A DNA stretch of 64,000 nucleotides, from assembly GCA_040387555.1 (NCBI GenBank), contig JAZKDO010000004.1, positions 62,001 through 126,000 of the forward strand, in the 5' to 3' direction. Shown one piece after another: positions 10,601 through 18,705 of this stretch (positions are counted from its first letter, which is position 1; each line of letters starts with the position of its first letter). The position numbers and the translations under genes were made by a program. This stretch comes from UBA4416 sp040387555. GTDB taxonomy: Bacteria; Bacteroidota; Bacteroidia; B-17B0; Aurantibacillaceae. The notes under the pieces were generated by a model. The model did no database searches and had not been told where the DNA came from. It worked only from the letters and a program-made list of their open reading frames with translations.

Positions 10601-13600
10601 TTACCCAGCCATCACTATTGATAGCAACTTCAGCATTAACAACCAGTATAAACTGTAACGGCGGGAGCGGCGTTGTATCTGTATCCGCTAGCGGAGGTGT
10701 TCCTGCCTATTCCGGAACAGGATCTTTTACAGTAACGGCAGGAACGTATACTTATAATGTGACTGATGCGAGCGGTTGCTTGTCAGTAACAGCTATAAAT
10801 GTAACTCAGCCGGCAACCTTAGTTATTAATGTTAGCGCCCCATCTACAGTTTGTTTGGGAGCCAACAGCACTTTAACAGCTAATGGCGCATCCAGTTATA
10901 CATGGAACCCTGGCGGTTTCACTGGCGCCAGTGTGAATGTTACGCCAGCTTCAACAACAATTTATACGACTACGGGCACAAGCTCTTTAGGTTGCGTTGC
11001 CACAAATACAACCAGTGTTACCGTTAATCCAAACCCCACTGTAACTGTTTCGTCATCCACTATTTGTGTTGGCGGAACCGCTACACTAACAGCATCTGGT
11101 GCCGCTACTTATTCATGGAGTACAGGGGCTACAACAGCTTCGATATCTGTGGCACCAGGATCAAACACAAATTATACGTTTACCGGAACAAATAGTTTTG
11201 GATGTATAAACACTAAAACAACAAATGTAACAGTTAACTCGCTGCCTATCATCTCAGCATCGGCGGGTCCTGCTTCGGTTTGTGTCGGGTTTAATTCTAA
11301 TTTGGCAGCTAACGGGGCATCAACCTATACATGGATCCCTGGTGGAATAACAGGGTCTACTGTAAACGTTTCGCCGGCATCATCAACAATTTATACCGTA
11401 ACAGGAACTAACAGCAATGGTTGTGTAAATACCAAAACTGTTAATTTAACAGTAAATTCTAATCCTACTGTTACAGCCACATCTTCCTCAACCGCAATCT
11501 GTACTGGTGCAACAGCCACATTAACAGCAGGCGGTGCAACAACTTATTCGTGGAGTACAGGCTCAACGGCAAATGCAATAAGTGTTTCTCCTGCTTCTAG
11601 TACAGTTTATACTTTAACGGGAACCAATTCAGCTGGGTGCGTAAATACAAAAACCGTTAGTTTAATTGTTAATTCAAACCCTACAATTACTGCTGTTGCA
11701 TCTTCTTCAGCAATTTGTGCCGGCAGTGCGGCAACTCTAACAGTTGCTGGTGCAAACACATATTTGTGGAACACTGGAGCTACAGCTGCTGCTATTTCCG
11801 TATCACCTTTAAGTACTACAATATATACAGTTTCAGGCATGAATAGTTTTGGCTGTTCAAATACAACTACCGTTAACCTAACGGTTAATTCAAACCCAAC
11901 GGTTACTGCCGTCTCTTCATCTTCTTCTATTTGTGTGGGTGAGACAGCGACACTAACTGCAACAGGTGCGGCATCTTATTTATGGGATACCGGATCTACG
12001 TCTTCTACTATAACTGTTACACCGCTTTCAACCAATGTTTATACTGTTACAGGTACAAATGGATTTGGATGCACGGATATGCAAACTGTTGCTTTAACTG
12101 TAAATAATAATCCAACAATTACAGCAATAAGTTCTTCAACATCCATTTGCGTAGGTGAAACAACTACATTGACTGCAAGTGGTGCTGATAGCTACTTATG
12201 GGACATAGGTGCTACAACTCCGATCATTTCCGTTAATCCTGTTTCACCAACCACCTATACTGTAACCGGAACGGATGCAAACAACTGTTCGAGTACAGAA
12301 ACAATTAGCATAGGTGTAAATGCGCTTCCTGTTGTAACGGCCGCATCATCTACACCAGCTATCTGTGCTGGCGAAACTGCTACTTTAACTGCCGGAGGTG
12401 CTTCTGGTTATATTTGGGACACAGGAGCTTCCACGAATGTTATTTCCGTGAGTCCGGTTTCATCAACAATTTATACAGTAACAGGAACTGATGGTAATGG
12501 CTGTATTAATACTCAAACCCTTAATTTAATAGTTAACTCTTTGCCTGTTATAGCTGCTTCTGCTTCTTCAACGACTATCTGTGCTGGATCAGGTTCAACA
12601 TTAACGGCTACAGGTGCTTTTAGTTATACATGGAATCCGGGCTCTATGACAGGGTCTATTGTTAATGTGAATCCTTCATCATCTATTATTTTTACATTAA
12701 CAGGAGAGAGTAGTTCAGGATGTACGAGTACTCAAATACTTGGCATCGTTGTAAATACGTTACCGACAGTTACAGCCAACGCAACCGCAACTGTAGTTTG
12801 TAATGGCCAGTCTGTAACATTGAATGGCTTTGGCGCAACTAATTATGCATGGGATAACGGAGTTGTGGACGGCATAGCCTTTACACCCGCTACCACAGCT
12901 ACTTACATTGTTGCGGGTACAGATGGTAACGGCTGTGTTGGTTCGGATACGATTAATATTTTAGTCAACTCCTTACCTGTTATAAACGCTGTGGCAACTT
13001 CCACCAATATTTGTAGCGGAGATTTTACAAATTTAACGGGAACAGGAGCAACAACTTATACCTGGAATCCCGGAGGTTTAACAGGATCTTCAGTTTCTGT
13101 TAATCCTTTGTCAACTATCGTTTATACTGTAAGCGGTACAAATTCAGTTGGGTGCATTAGTTCAGAAACGATTCCAATAACCGTTAATTCTTTACCAACC
13201 ATTTCAACAACTTCCTCGCCGTCTTTAATTTGCGCTGGAAATTCGTCAACTTTAATTGCAAGTGGAGCCAATACTTATACCTGGAATCCCGGATCTATCA
13301 ATGCCTCAAGTACAGTTGTTAATCCATCTGCGTCCAAGATCTATACTGTTACAGGAGAAGATTCAATGGGGTGCATAAATACTGAAACAGTTAGTTTAAA
13401 TGTCAATGCATTGCCTTCAGTTAGTGCCGGTATATCTCAAACAGCAATCTGTGTTGGTGGAACAGTATCCTTAACAGCGACTGGGGCAAATTCTTATACA
13501 TGGAACCCTGGAGGTCTAAACGGCGCTGCCGTTGTAATTTCTCCAACAGTTTCTACAACTTACACACTAATTGGTGAAAACATTAACGGCTGCATTAATA

Positions 13601-14997
13601 CTGAAACCATTAATGTTGTTGTCAATTCGTTACCGTTAGTAGGTGCGTCGGGATCATCATCCGTTATATGCGCAGGCACCACAGCAACTTTAACAGCTAC
13701 CGGAGCGAATACATATACATGGAGCCCGGGTGGTGCAACAGGATCAATGTTAGGGGTTTCGGCAACCTCGGCAACAGTTTATACTGTAACAGGAATGGAT
13801 GGGGTAGGTTGTATAAATACAGAAACAGTAAGTTTAGGAGTAAATGCTTTACCTTTGATTTCAATTACACCTTCAAACTCAACGATATGTTCAGGTCAGT
13901 CTATTGCATTAACAGCATCAGGCGCAAACAGTTTTACCTGGACGTCAGGCGCAATATCAAACTCTGTGATTGTATCTCCTTCTTCAACAACTATTTATTA
14001 CTTAACGGGAACAGATTCAAACGGCTGCGAAGGTTCTGCGTCAACATCAGTAAATGTTGTTAATTCACCTGTGGTTAGCATCAATACACCTTCAACAAAT
14101 GTTTGTTTTGGATACACAATGACAGTAGTTGCTAATGGGGCTAACAGTTATTTATGGTCTAACGGCGAATCAACTAACTCCACGATAATTCAGCCCTTTT
14201 CGAGTTCCACCTATAGTGTCATTGGAAGTGATATCAGTGGATGTTCGGATACTGCCTATTTATCTATCACCGTATTGCCATTACCAAGTATTTCTGCTTC
14301 CGCAAGCACATCCTTAGCTTGTGCAGGACAAACAATAAATTTAAGTGCAAGTGGTTCGGCTTCCTTTTATTCATGGCAGCCCAATAGTTTATTTGGCGCC
14401 ACTCAAAATGTGATAATTACTTCTCCAACAACATACACTGCATATGGTCAAGGATCTAATGGTTGTGCATTTTTCAGCACTGTGCATGTGGATGTTCAAA
14501 GCGGAACAGCTGTAATTCCAATAGTTACACCTGCATTGATTTGCATTGGCGATTCTGCTGTTTTATCTGTAATTGGTGGAAGTATTAATTCATGGAGTGC
14601 TAATGTAGTGCCTAATACACAGATTGTAACGCCAGTTGTTGCAACAACTTATACTTATACAGCCACTGATTTAAACGGTTGCGCATCGGATATTACATTC
14701 ACAGTTGACATTAATATTGGATGTGATGTTATAATATATAATGGGTTTACACCTAATGGAGATGGCATTAATGATTTTTGGGTAATTGATAATATTGATA
14801 AACTACCTGATAACAAAGTGTACGTGTATAGTCGGTGGGGGACTAAGATATTTGAAACCATAAATTATAATAATGCTGACAATAATTGGGATGGAAAATT
14901 CAATGGAAATTCAATTACCACAGGAACTTACTTTTATATTATCGTTGATGGATCGGAAAACTTAGTAAGAAAAGGCTGGATAGAAATAACGAATTAA
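7699..14997 (+). CDS. SprB-like giant repetitive adhesin, T9SS type B cargo
   Basis: A 2432-residue exported protein. Modules: signal peptide (about 1-28, ending SKGFNAQ); Gly-rich domain (about 30-245, VECWGAGGG... motifs); an Ig-like repeat interrupted by a ~140-residue jelly-roll-like insert (about 278-417); SprB-type repeats (YLWSNSQ...LSPGAYNVTLTDATGC and TTSINCNGG...YNVTDANGC); then 22 Ig-like repeats of ~72 residues (about 610-2341) with the consensus IC.G...LTA.GA..Y.W......ISVSP...T.YTVTGTN..GC..T..V.V.VN.LP, split once by a second SprB pair; and a C-terminal CHU_C type B sorting domain (FTPNGDGINDFW...SRWGTKIF...W.GKFNGNSI..GTYFYII). Two conserved Cys per repeat suggest one disulphide each. 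It is followed 11 nt later by a PorP/SprF gene, the partner class needed for secretion of SprB-like cargos. A role as a mobile gliding adhesin or attachment fibre is inferred. Confidence 0.9.
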   Translation: MINKIYNFIFKLVCFLGAVFLSKGFNAQIVIPFNSVGTQTWVCPPGVTTLTVECWGAGGGSGGASSVLNAAGGGGGGGAYANSVLAVTPGNTYTINVGAGGASGSSTGGNGTAGANSSFNTTVVMAIGGSGGAGSVSGVGGIGGTGGLNTSSIGTNRFSGGNGATGVPATSGGGGGSSAGNIANGNPGSGAAGGAAPPGGVGGVAANTAPGGAPGLNGFNGGGGAAGARRGSSAINNVGGFGGSGKVELSYFCSPAVAVSTPTIICPGGTATLTASGPLTLDQQSTTGVTTGRWHGGNTGLQTFIAGITGRLVRVRVHTATYGSPATITLRVYSGSPGSGVMLTSVTYGKGAGTNSWDDVILPNGGVNLTNGMPYYLEIPSGAQIDWICSAGNVYGNGQAWFGGSGQTWDWNFETYMDLNTYMWNPGSMPVQTFTASPGVTTNYTATYTTATGCAHSKLVTVNLNPTINTVLNVTNISCNGIFNGSIDLIPSGGTPPYTYLWSNSQVTQDLINLSPGAYNVTLTDATGCTNATGSTVTQPAALTASSAITTSINCNGGTGVVSVSAGGGTPSYSGTGTFTVTAGTYTYNVTDANGCIRTTTINVTQPAPFTINVTASSTICSGTISNLTATGGSTYTWNPGGLTGANVNVTPTSTTSYTATGTSSLGCTATNSLTVTVNPNPTVTVSSSTICAGGTTTLTASGATTYSWSTVTTTPSISVSPGSNTTYTVTGTNAFGCTDTKTTSVTVNPLPSITTTPSPSAICIGSSSNLTAAGATTYMWNPGSLSGSVVTVSPVSTTQYTVTGTNSNGCVNTQTVTLTVNSLPIVTASVSPTTMCAGATATLSAMGGTAYTWNPGAATTQTVIVSPASSTLYTVTATNASGCTNTQTVNLNVNPTFSTSVSFTNVTCNAGNNGGINLTVLGGLPPYTFVWSNSQTTEDITNLPSGVYSVTVTDMIGCTTNVTGVTITQPSLLIATSALTTSINCNGGSGVVSVSASGGVPAYSGTGSFTVTAGTYTYNVTDASGCLSVTAINVTQPATLVINVSAPSTVCLGANSTLTANGASSYTWNPGGFTGASVNVTPASTTIYTTTGTSSLGCVATNTTSVTVNPNPTVTVSSSTICVGGTATLTASGAATYSWSTGATTASISVAPGSNTNYTFTGTNSFGCINTKTTNVTVNSLPIISASAGPASVCVGFNSNLAANGASTYTWIPGGITGSTVNVSPASSTIYTVTGTNSNGCVNTKTVNLTVNSNPTVTATSSSTAICTGATATLTAGGATTYSWSTGSTANAISVSPASSTVYTLTGTNSAGCVNTKTVSLIVNSNPTITAVASSSAICAGSAATLTVAGANTYLWNTGATAAAISVSPLSTTIYTVSGMNSFGCSNTTTVNLTVNSNPTVTAVSSSSSICVGETATLTATGAASYLWDTGSTSSTITVTPLSTNVYTVTGTNGFGCTDMQTVALTVNNNPTITAISSSTSICVGETTTLTASGADSYLWDIGATTPIISVNPVSPTTYTVTGTDANNCSSTETISIGVNALPVVTAASSTPAICAGETATLTAGGASGYIWDTGASTNVISVSPVSSTIYTVTGTDGNGCINTQTLNLIVNSLPVIAASASSTTICAGSGSTLTATGAFSYTWNPGSMTGSIVNVNPSSSIIFTLTGESSSGCTSTQILGIVVNTLPTVTANATATVVCNGQSVTLNGFGATNYAWDNGVVDGIAFTPATTATYIVAGTDGNGCVGSDTINILVNSLPVINAVATSTNICSGDFTNLTGTGATTYTWNPGGLTGSSVSVNPLSTIVYTVSGTNSVGCISSETIPITVNSLPTISTTSSPSLICAGNSSTLIASGANTYTWNPGSINASSTVVNPSASKIYTVTGEDSMGCINTETVSLNVNALPSVSAGISQTAICVGGTVSLTATGANSYTWNPGGLNGAAVVISPTVSTTYTLIGENINGCINTETINVVVNSLPLVGASGSSSVICAGTTATLTATGANTYTWSPGGATGSMLGVSATSATVYTVTGMDGVGCINTETVSLGVNALPLISITPSNSTICSGQSIALTASGANSFTWTSGAISNSVIVSPSSTTIYYLTGTDSNGCEGSASTSVNVVNSPVVSINTPSTNVCFGYTMTVVANGANSYLWSNGESTNSTIIQPFSSSTYSVIGSDISGCSDTAYLSITVLPLPSISASASTSLACAGQTINLSASGSASFYSWQPNSLFGATQNVIITSPTTYTAYGQGSNGCAFFSTVHVDVQSGTAVIPIVTPALICIGDSAVLSVIGGSINSWSANVVPNTQIVTPVVATTYTYTATDLNGCASDITFTVDINIGCDVIIYNGFTPNGDGINDFWVIDNIDKLPDNKVYVYSRWGTKIFETINYNNADNNWDGKFNGNSITTGTYFYIIVDGSENLVRKGWIEITN
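9091..11679 (+). repeat. two copies of a 1293-bp higher-order repeat
   Basis: The block [SprB-a, SprB-b, Ig1-Ig4] at about 9091-10386 is repeated as 10381-11679. The conserved Cys codon of four different modules is offset by exactly 1293 nt each time (9361/10654, 9772/11065, 9988/11281, 10207/11500). One codon of length difference occurs at the left edge. The two copies have diverged at many synonymous and some amino-acid positions, so the duplication is not recent. Confidence 0.85.
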
Positions 14998-15008
14998 ACA
15001 GACGAAAA

Positions 15009-15956
15009 ATGAGAAAGATATTTTTAATAATAGGATGCACTTTAACCTTCTGTGGAATGGCTCAGCAGGATCCACAGTATAGCCAGTATCAATTTAATCA
15101 AATGGTAATTAATCCTGCCTATGCAGGAACCAAGGATGCCCTTAGCGCGGTGGTTGATGTAAGAAGACAATGGAGTGGTTTCGATGGAGCTCCTTCTACA
15201 CAGTCATTTAGTTTCCACGGCCCCTTAAAGAAAAAAAGAATAGGATTAGGTCTGAGTGCATATAACGACGCAATTGGACCCAAACGAGTTACAGCGGCTT
15301 ACGGAAACATATCCTATATCTTACCTGTATCTAGTACTATGAAGCTTTCCTTTGGAATAAGGGCAGGTGTTGTTAACTATGTATTCGATTTTAATAAAAT
15401 GAACTACAAAGATCCGGGTGAAACAAATGCCTTTGCAAACATTTCAGCTAATAAATTAAAACCAGATTTTGATGCCGGCTTTTTTCTGAAATCAAACTCT
15501 TTTTATGCGGGAATCAGCGCAACACATTTAAACGCCTCATACATTTACAAAGATAGGATCGCGTATGTAAATGCTTCAGGTGCTCAGGTTGAATACGATC
15601 TGACATATAAATTAAACACTCACATTTTTGGAATTGTAAGTAAGGGTTTTGTTGTTAATGATAACCTTATAATTAATCCTGCAATTATTTATAAAGGTAC
15701 AACTGCAGTGAATAATATTGATGGAAACTTAAATTTCCTTATTAAGCAACGGATATGGTTAGGTACTTTTTATAGATCTGATGCAACTATAGGTGCTTTG
15801 ATGCAGGTGTATGTTACTAATACCTTTAAAATCGGTTATGCATTTGATATGGGAATTAGCAAAGTTCAAAATCGGTTAGGAAACGGACATGAAATCATGA
15901 TCGGATTTGATTTTAATACTTTTAAATCTAAAACTTTATCACCGCGTTATTTATAA
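15009..15956 (+). CDS. PorP/SprF family T9SS outer-membrane protein
   Basis: A 315-residue protein with a signal peptide (ending CGMAQ) and the hallmark QDPQYSQYQFNQMVINPAYAG directly after it. The family pattern RRQWSGFDGAPSTQSFSFHGP and repeated amphipathic beta strands indicate an outer-membrane barrel of normal length. PorP/SprF proteins form outer-membrane partners that tether or help secrete cargos carrying type B (CHU_C) sorting domains; in Flavobacterium johnsoniae, SprF is needed for SprB. Here the gene follows the SprB-like adhesin by 11 nt and precedes a PorE-like gene by 13 nt, so cargo, partner and periplasmic anchor form one operon. I infer it is the dedicated partner of the 2432-aa adhesin. 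Confidence 0.92.
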   Translation: MRKIFLIIGCTLTFCGMAQQDPQYSQYQFNQMVINPAYAGTKDALSAVVDVRRQWSGFDGAPSTQSFSFHGPLKKKRIGLGLSAYNDAIGPKRVTAAYGNISYILPVSSTMKLSFGIRAGVVNYVFDFNKMNYKDPGETNAFANISANKLKPDFDAGFFLKSNSFYAGISATHLNASYIYKDRIAYVNASGAQVEYDLTYKLNTHIFGIVSKGFVVNDNLIINPAIIYKGTTAVNNIDGNLNFLIKQRIWLGTFYRSDATIGALMQVYVTNTFKIGYAFDMGISKVQNRLGNGHEIMIGFDFNTFKSKTLSPRYL

Positions 15957-15969
15957 ATAGTTGGACCTT

Positions 15970-18633
15970 ATGAAAAAAATTAGAGTACTGATTGCCTTGT
16001 TTATTTTTGCCTCATTTTGTGGAACTGCTCAAATGAAGAAAGCGGAAAAACATTTTGCTAATTATGATTACGCAAAAGCTATCCCATTTTATGAGAAAGT
16101 TGTGAAAGGAAACTCGCCCGACAAACAAACTGCAATGATCAAATTGGCAGACTGTTATCGAATATTAAATAACTATGCCAGTGCCGAGAACTATTATGCT
16201 CAATCTTTGAGTCTGGGAAAAGTTCCTTCTATTGTTAATTATAATTATGGAAACGTTCTAAAATCAAATAATAAATACAGTGAGGCTTTAAACCAATATT
16301 ATGTTTTTCTTGAAGATAATAATGATAGTAAGAGTGCTCAGAATGCAATAAAATCCTGTCAGGAAATTAAGTATTGGGAGTCCAAACCAAAAGAGTATGA
16401 AGTAAAAAATGTTGAAGCAATTAATACCAAAAGATCGGAGTTCAGTCCAGTTGTTGCAAACAACAAATTAATTTTTGTTGGAGAACGGGTTTCGGATGTT
16501 GTTGATTTTGAAAAATCTTCAACAAACAATCAGCCGTTCCTGGACATATTTGCTTCCGATATTAAAAATAATGAGGTGAAAAAGGAAAAACTGCTTTCCA
16601 AAAAAATTAATACCAGTTTTCACGATGGCCCTATTACGTTTGATAAATCCGGCACGTTGGCTGCTTATACACGTGTAAATTATATTGTAGATAAAAAGAA
16701 CAAGAATTTTATTAACCGAGCAAAAATATATTTTGCTGAGGTTAAGGGGAATTCGTTTTCAAAAATCAAACCTTTTATTTATAATAGCGACGAATATTCA
16801 TGCGCTCATCCTGCGCTTAATGCAGAAGGCACTATTTTGTATTTCTCATCAGATATGCCTGGCACACTAGGTGGGCAAGATATATGGATGTGTAAAAGAA
16901 ATGGAGATAGCTGGGATAAACCAACCAACCTTGGCTTTGATATAAATACATATAATGATGAAGTTTTTCCTTCGGTAAAAAGTGATGGAACTTTATATTT
17001 TTCTTCAAATGGCTTGCCTGGTTTCGGTGATCTTGATATATTTTCAGCCAAGCAGGTAGAAGGAAAATGGTTATTGAATAGAAATGAAGGGTTGTATCTT
17101 AATAGTAAATCTGATGATTTTGGAATTGCTTTTTTAAATGATTCAGTAGGCTATTTTTCATCTAACAGAGAAGGAGGCAAGGGCGAAGACGATATCTATT
17201 ATTACAAGTTTACTAATAAAAATACATTAGTTGATGGTATTGTATTATTAACTGAAAACGTGAATGACCCGGCTAAAAACGTGAAGGTATATTTATTGGA
17301 TGGAGATGGAAAAGCTATTGATTCAACTCAAACTAATGAAAAGGGTTATTTTGTGTTCAAAAATCTGGATGTAGATAAGACCTATATGGCTGAAATCGAA
17401 GTAACCGATGCAAATCTCAAAAATAAATCGCGTTACTATCTGGCAGATAAAGATTCTAAAATCACCAGGATTACGCATAATGGCGGTAGTGGACAAAAAT
17501 TTGTTTTTAGGAATTTGCCTGTTGATGCCAATGGAATGCCTGACTTGTATAATGAAGATGATTTAAGTTTGGCTGGTAATTTATTATATGGCGAAAATCC
17601 TAGTAGACCTGTAGTAAATAAAAAAGTGACTATAAAGAATGAATATGGTGACATAGTTGAAGTAACAACAACGAATGAATTTGGTGCCTTTGCCTTTAGA
17701 AATCTGCCACTTGATCAAAACTATACGTTTACGATCGAAGACAGTGATCTTCCTGCCAACACAAAAATAATATTAACAAACAAAAGTGGTAAGGAAGTGA
17801 AGTTTGTTCGTTCTGATGCCAAAGGCAATTTTAATTTTTCATTATTAGCAGTGGATAAAAGCGCTATAGCAGACTTAAACGTTGATGATAAAGATTTGAT
17901 TATGACCTTAAGTGGTTATCTCTACGATCAGGACAAGAAAGCAATTAGTAATGCTAAGGTGACTATATTTAACAAAACTGAGGTAATTGAAAATATTATT
18001 ACAGATTCAAAAGGAAAATTTGCCTTTAAAAATTTAGGGACTGATCAAAATTACGTATTTAGTATTGATGATTCTGACCCAAGGATGAAAAACGTTTCTA
18101 AAGTTTATGTTGCCGATGCAAAAGGAAGGATTTACAGAGAGATTAAACGCAATCCGAGTGGATTCCAGTTTGAGTTAATAGAAGTTGACAAAACTGCGAT
18201 GGGAGAGTATTCTGTTGAAGACCCATGGCTTGAAGTATTAAATATGAAAAATAAGGAAAAGCAGCAGGCTATTACAATTATTGAGAGTTTGTTTTACGCT
18301 TATGGAGATTTTAGAATTGATGCAGCGGGAGAAAATATTCTTAATAAGGTTGTTACGGTTTTAAATTCAAACAAAAATTTAAATATTGAAATAAGCTCAC
18401 ATACAGATTCAAGAAGCTCTGAATTATTTAATATGGCTCTTTCAGAAAAGAGAGCGAAAGCCGCCGTTAATTATATTATTTCAAAAGGCGTTAATAAATC
18501 CAGGTTAAAAGCGATTGGCTATGGAGAGTCGAAATTATTAAACAAATGTAAAAATGATATCGATTGTTCCGAGGAAGAGCATGCAAAGAACCGTAGAACG
18601 GAATTTAAAATTGTAGAAGTTGGAAAACTTTAA
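15970..18633 (+). CDS. PorE-like OmpA protein: TPR, PD40 propeller, three CarboxypepD-type repeats, OmpA domain
   Basis: An 887-residue exported protein; I chose ATG 15970 (MKKIRVLIALFIF, signal peptide ending FCGTAQ) rather than the TTG at 15961. Order of domains: TPR-like helices (about 20-130); WD40-like PD40 beta-propeller repeats (about 150-400; FSPVVANNKLIF, HPALNAEGTILYFSSDMPG, FPSVKSDGTLYFSSNG); three ~110-residue CarboxypepD-regulatory/CnaB-like repeats (about 410-760; KGYFVFKNL, FGAFAFRNL, KGKFAFKNL); and an OmpA-type peptidoglycan-binding domain (about 770-885; EISSHTDSRSSELFNMALSEKRA, IGYGES, NRRTEF). This architecture matches PorE of the T9SS, which binds peptidoglycan and connects to PorP. 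It ends the PorP operon and is followed by an intrinsic terminator. The paralogue family is large, so calling it the T9SS core PorE is not secure. Confidence 0.85.
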   Translation: MKKIRVLIALFIFASFCGTAQMKKAEKHFANYDYAKAIPFYEKVVKGNSPDKQTAMIKLADCYRILNNYASAENYYAQSLSLGKVPSIVNYNYGNVLKSNNKYSEALNQYYVFLEDNNDSKSAQNAIKSCQEIKYWESKPKEYEVKNVEAINTKRSEFSPVVANNKLIFVGERVSDVVDFEKSSTNNQPFLDIFASDIKNNEVKKEKLLSKKINTSFHDGPITFDKSGTLAAYTRVNYIVDKKNKNFINRAKIYFAEVKGNSFSKIKPFIYNSDEYSCAHPALNAEGTILYFSSDMPGTLGGQDIWMCKRNGDSWDKPTNLGFDINTYNDEVFPSVKSDGTLYFSSNGLPGFGDLDIFSAKQVEGKWLLNRNEGLYLNSKSDDFGIAFLNDSVGYFSSNREGGKGEDDIYYYKFTNKNTLVDGIVLLTENVNDPAKNVKVYLLDGDGKAIDSTQTNEKGYFVFKNLDVDKTYMAEIEVTDANLKNKSRYYLADKDSKITRITHNGGSGQKFVFRNLPVDANGMPDLYNEDDLSLAGNLLYGENPSRPVVNKKVTIKNEYGDIVEVTTTNEFGAFAFRNLPLDQNYTFTIEDSDLPANTKIILTNKSGKEVKFVRSDAKGNFNFSLLAVDKSAIADLNVDDKDLIMTLSGYLYDQDKKAISNAKVTIFNKTEVIENIITDSKGKFAFKNLGTDQNYVFSIDDSDPRMKNVSKVYVADAKGRIYREIKRNPSGFQFELIEVDKTAMGEYSVEDPWLEVLNMKNKEKQQAITIIESLFYAYGDFRIDAAGENILNKVVTVLNSNKNLNIEISSHTDSRSSELFNMALSEKRAKAAVNYIISKGVNKSRLKAIGYGESKLLNKCKNDIDCSEEEHAKNRRTEFKIVEVGKL

Positions 18634-18658
18634 TTTTAAGTGATTATTTATTAATTTT

Positions 18659-18683
18659 AAAACATAGACAAAGTCTATGTTTT
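18659..18683 (+). terminator. intrinsic terminator after the PorE-like gene
   Basis: A perfect 11-bp stem, AAAACATAGAC / GTCTATGTTTT, closes over an AAA loop. The T-rich end of the right arm provides the U tract. It lies 26 nt after the stop of the PorE-like gene and 22 nt before the next ATG, so the next gene probably has its own promoter or is expressed by read-through. Confidence 0.8.
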
Positions 18684-18705
18684 ATCGTTTAAAAAAGTAA
18701 AGAAC

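Noticed and set aside
13668..14063. 131-codon + strand frame inside the giant adhesin
   Set aside because: It is an out-of-frame reading of the Ig repeats with no plausible domain.
9091..14722. Possible CRISPR-like array from periodic repeats
   Set aside because: Repeats are in frame, 216 nt long on average, diverged and encode Ig-like domains; no identical repeats with unique spacers.
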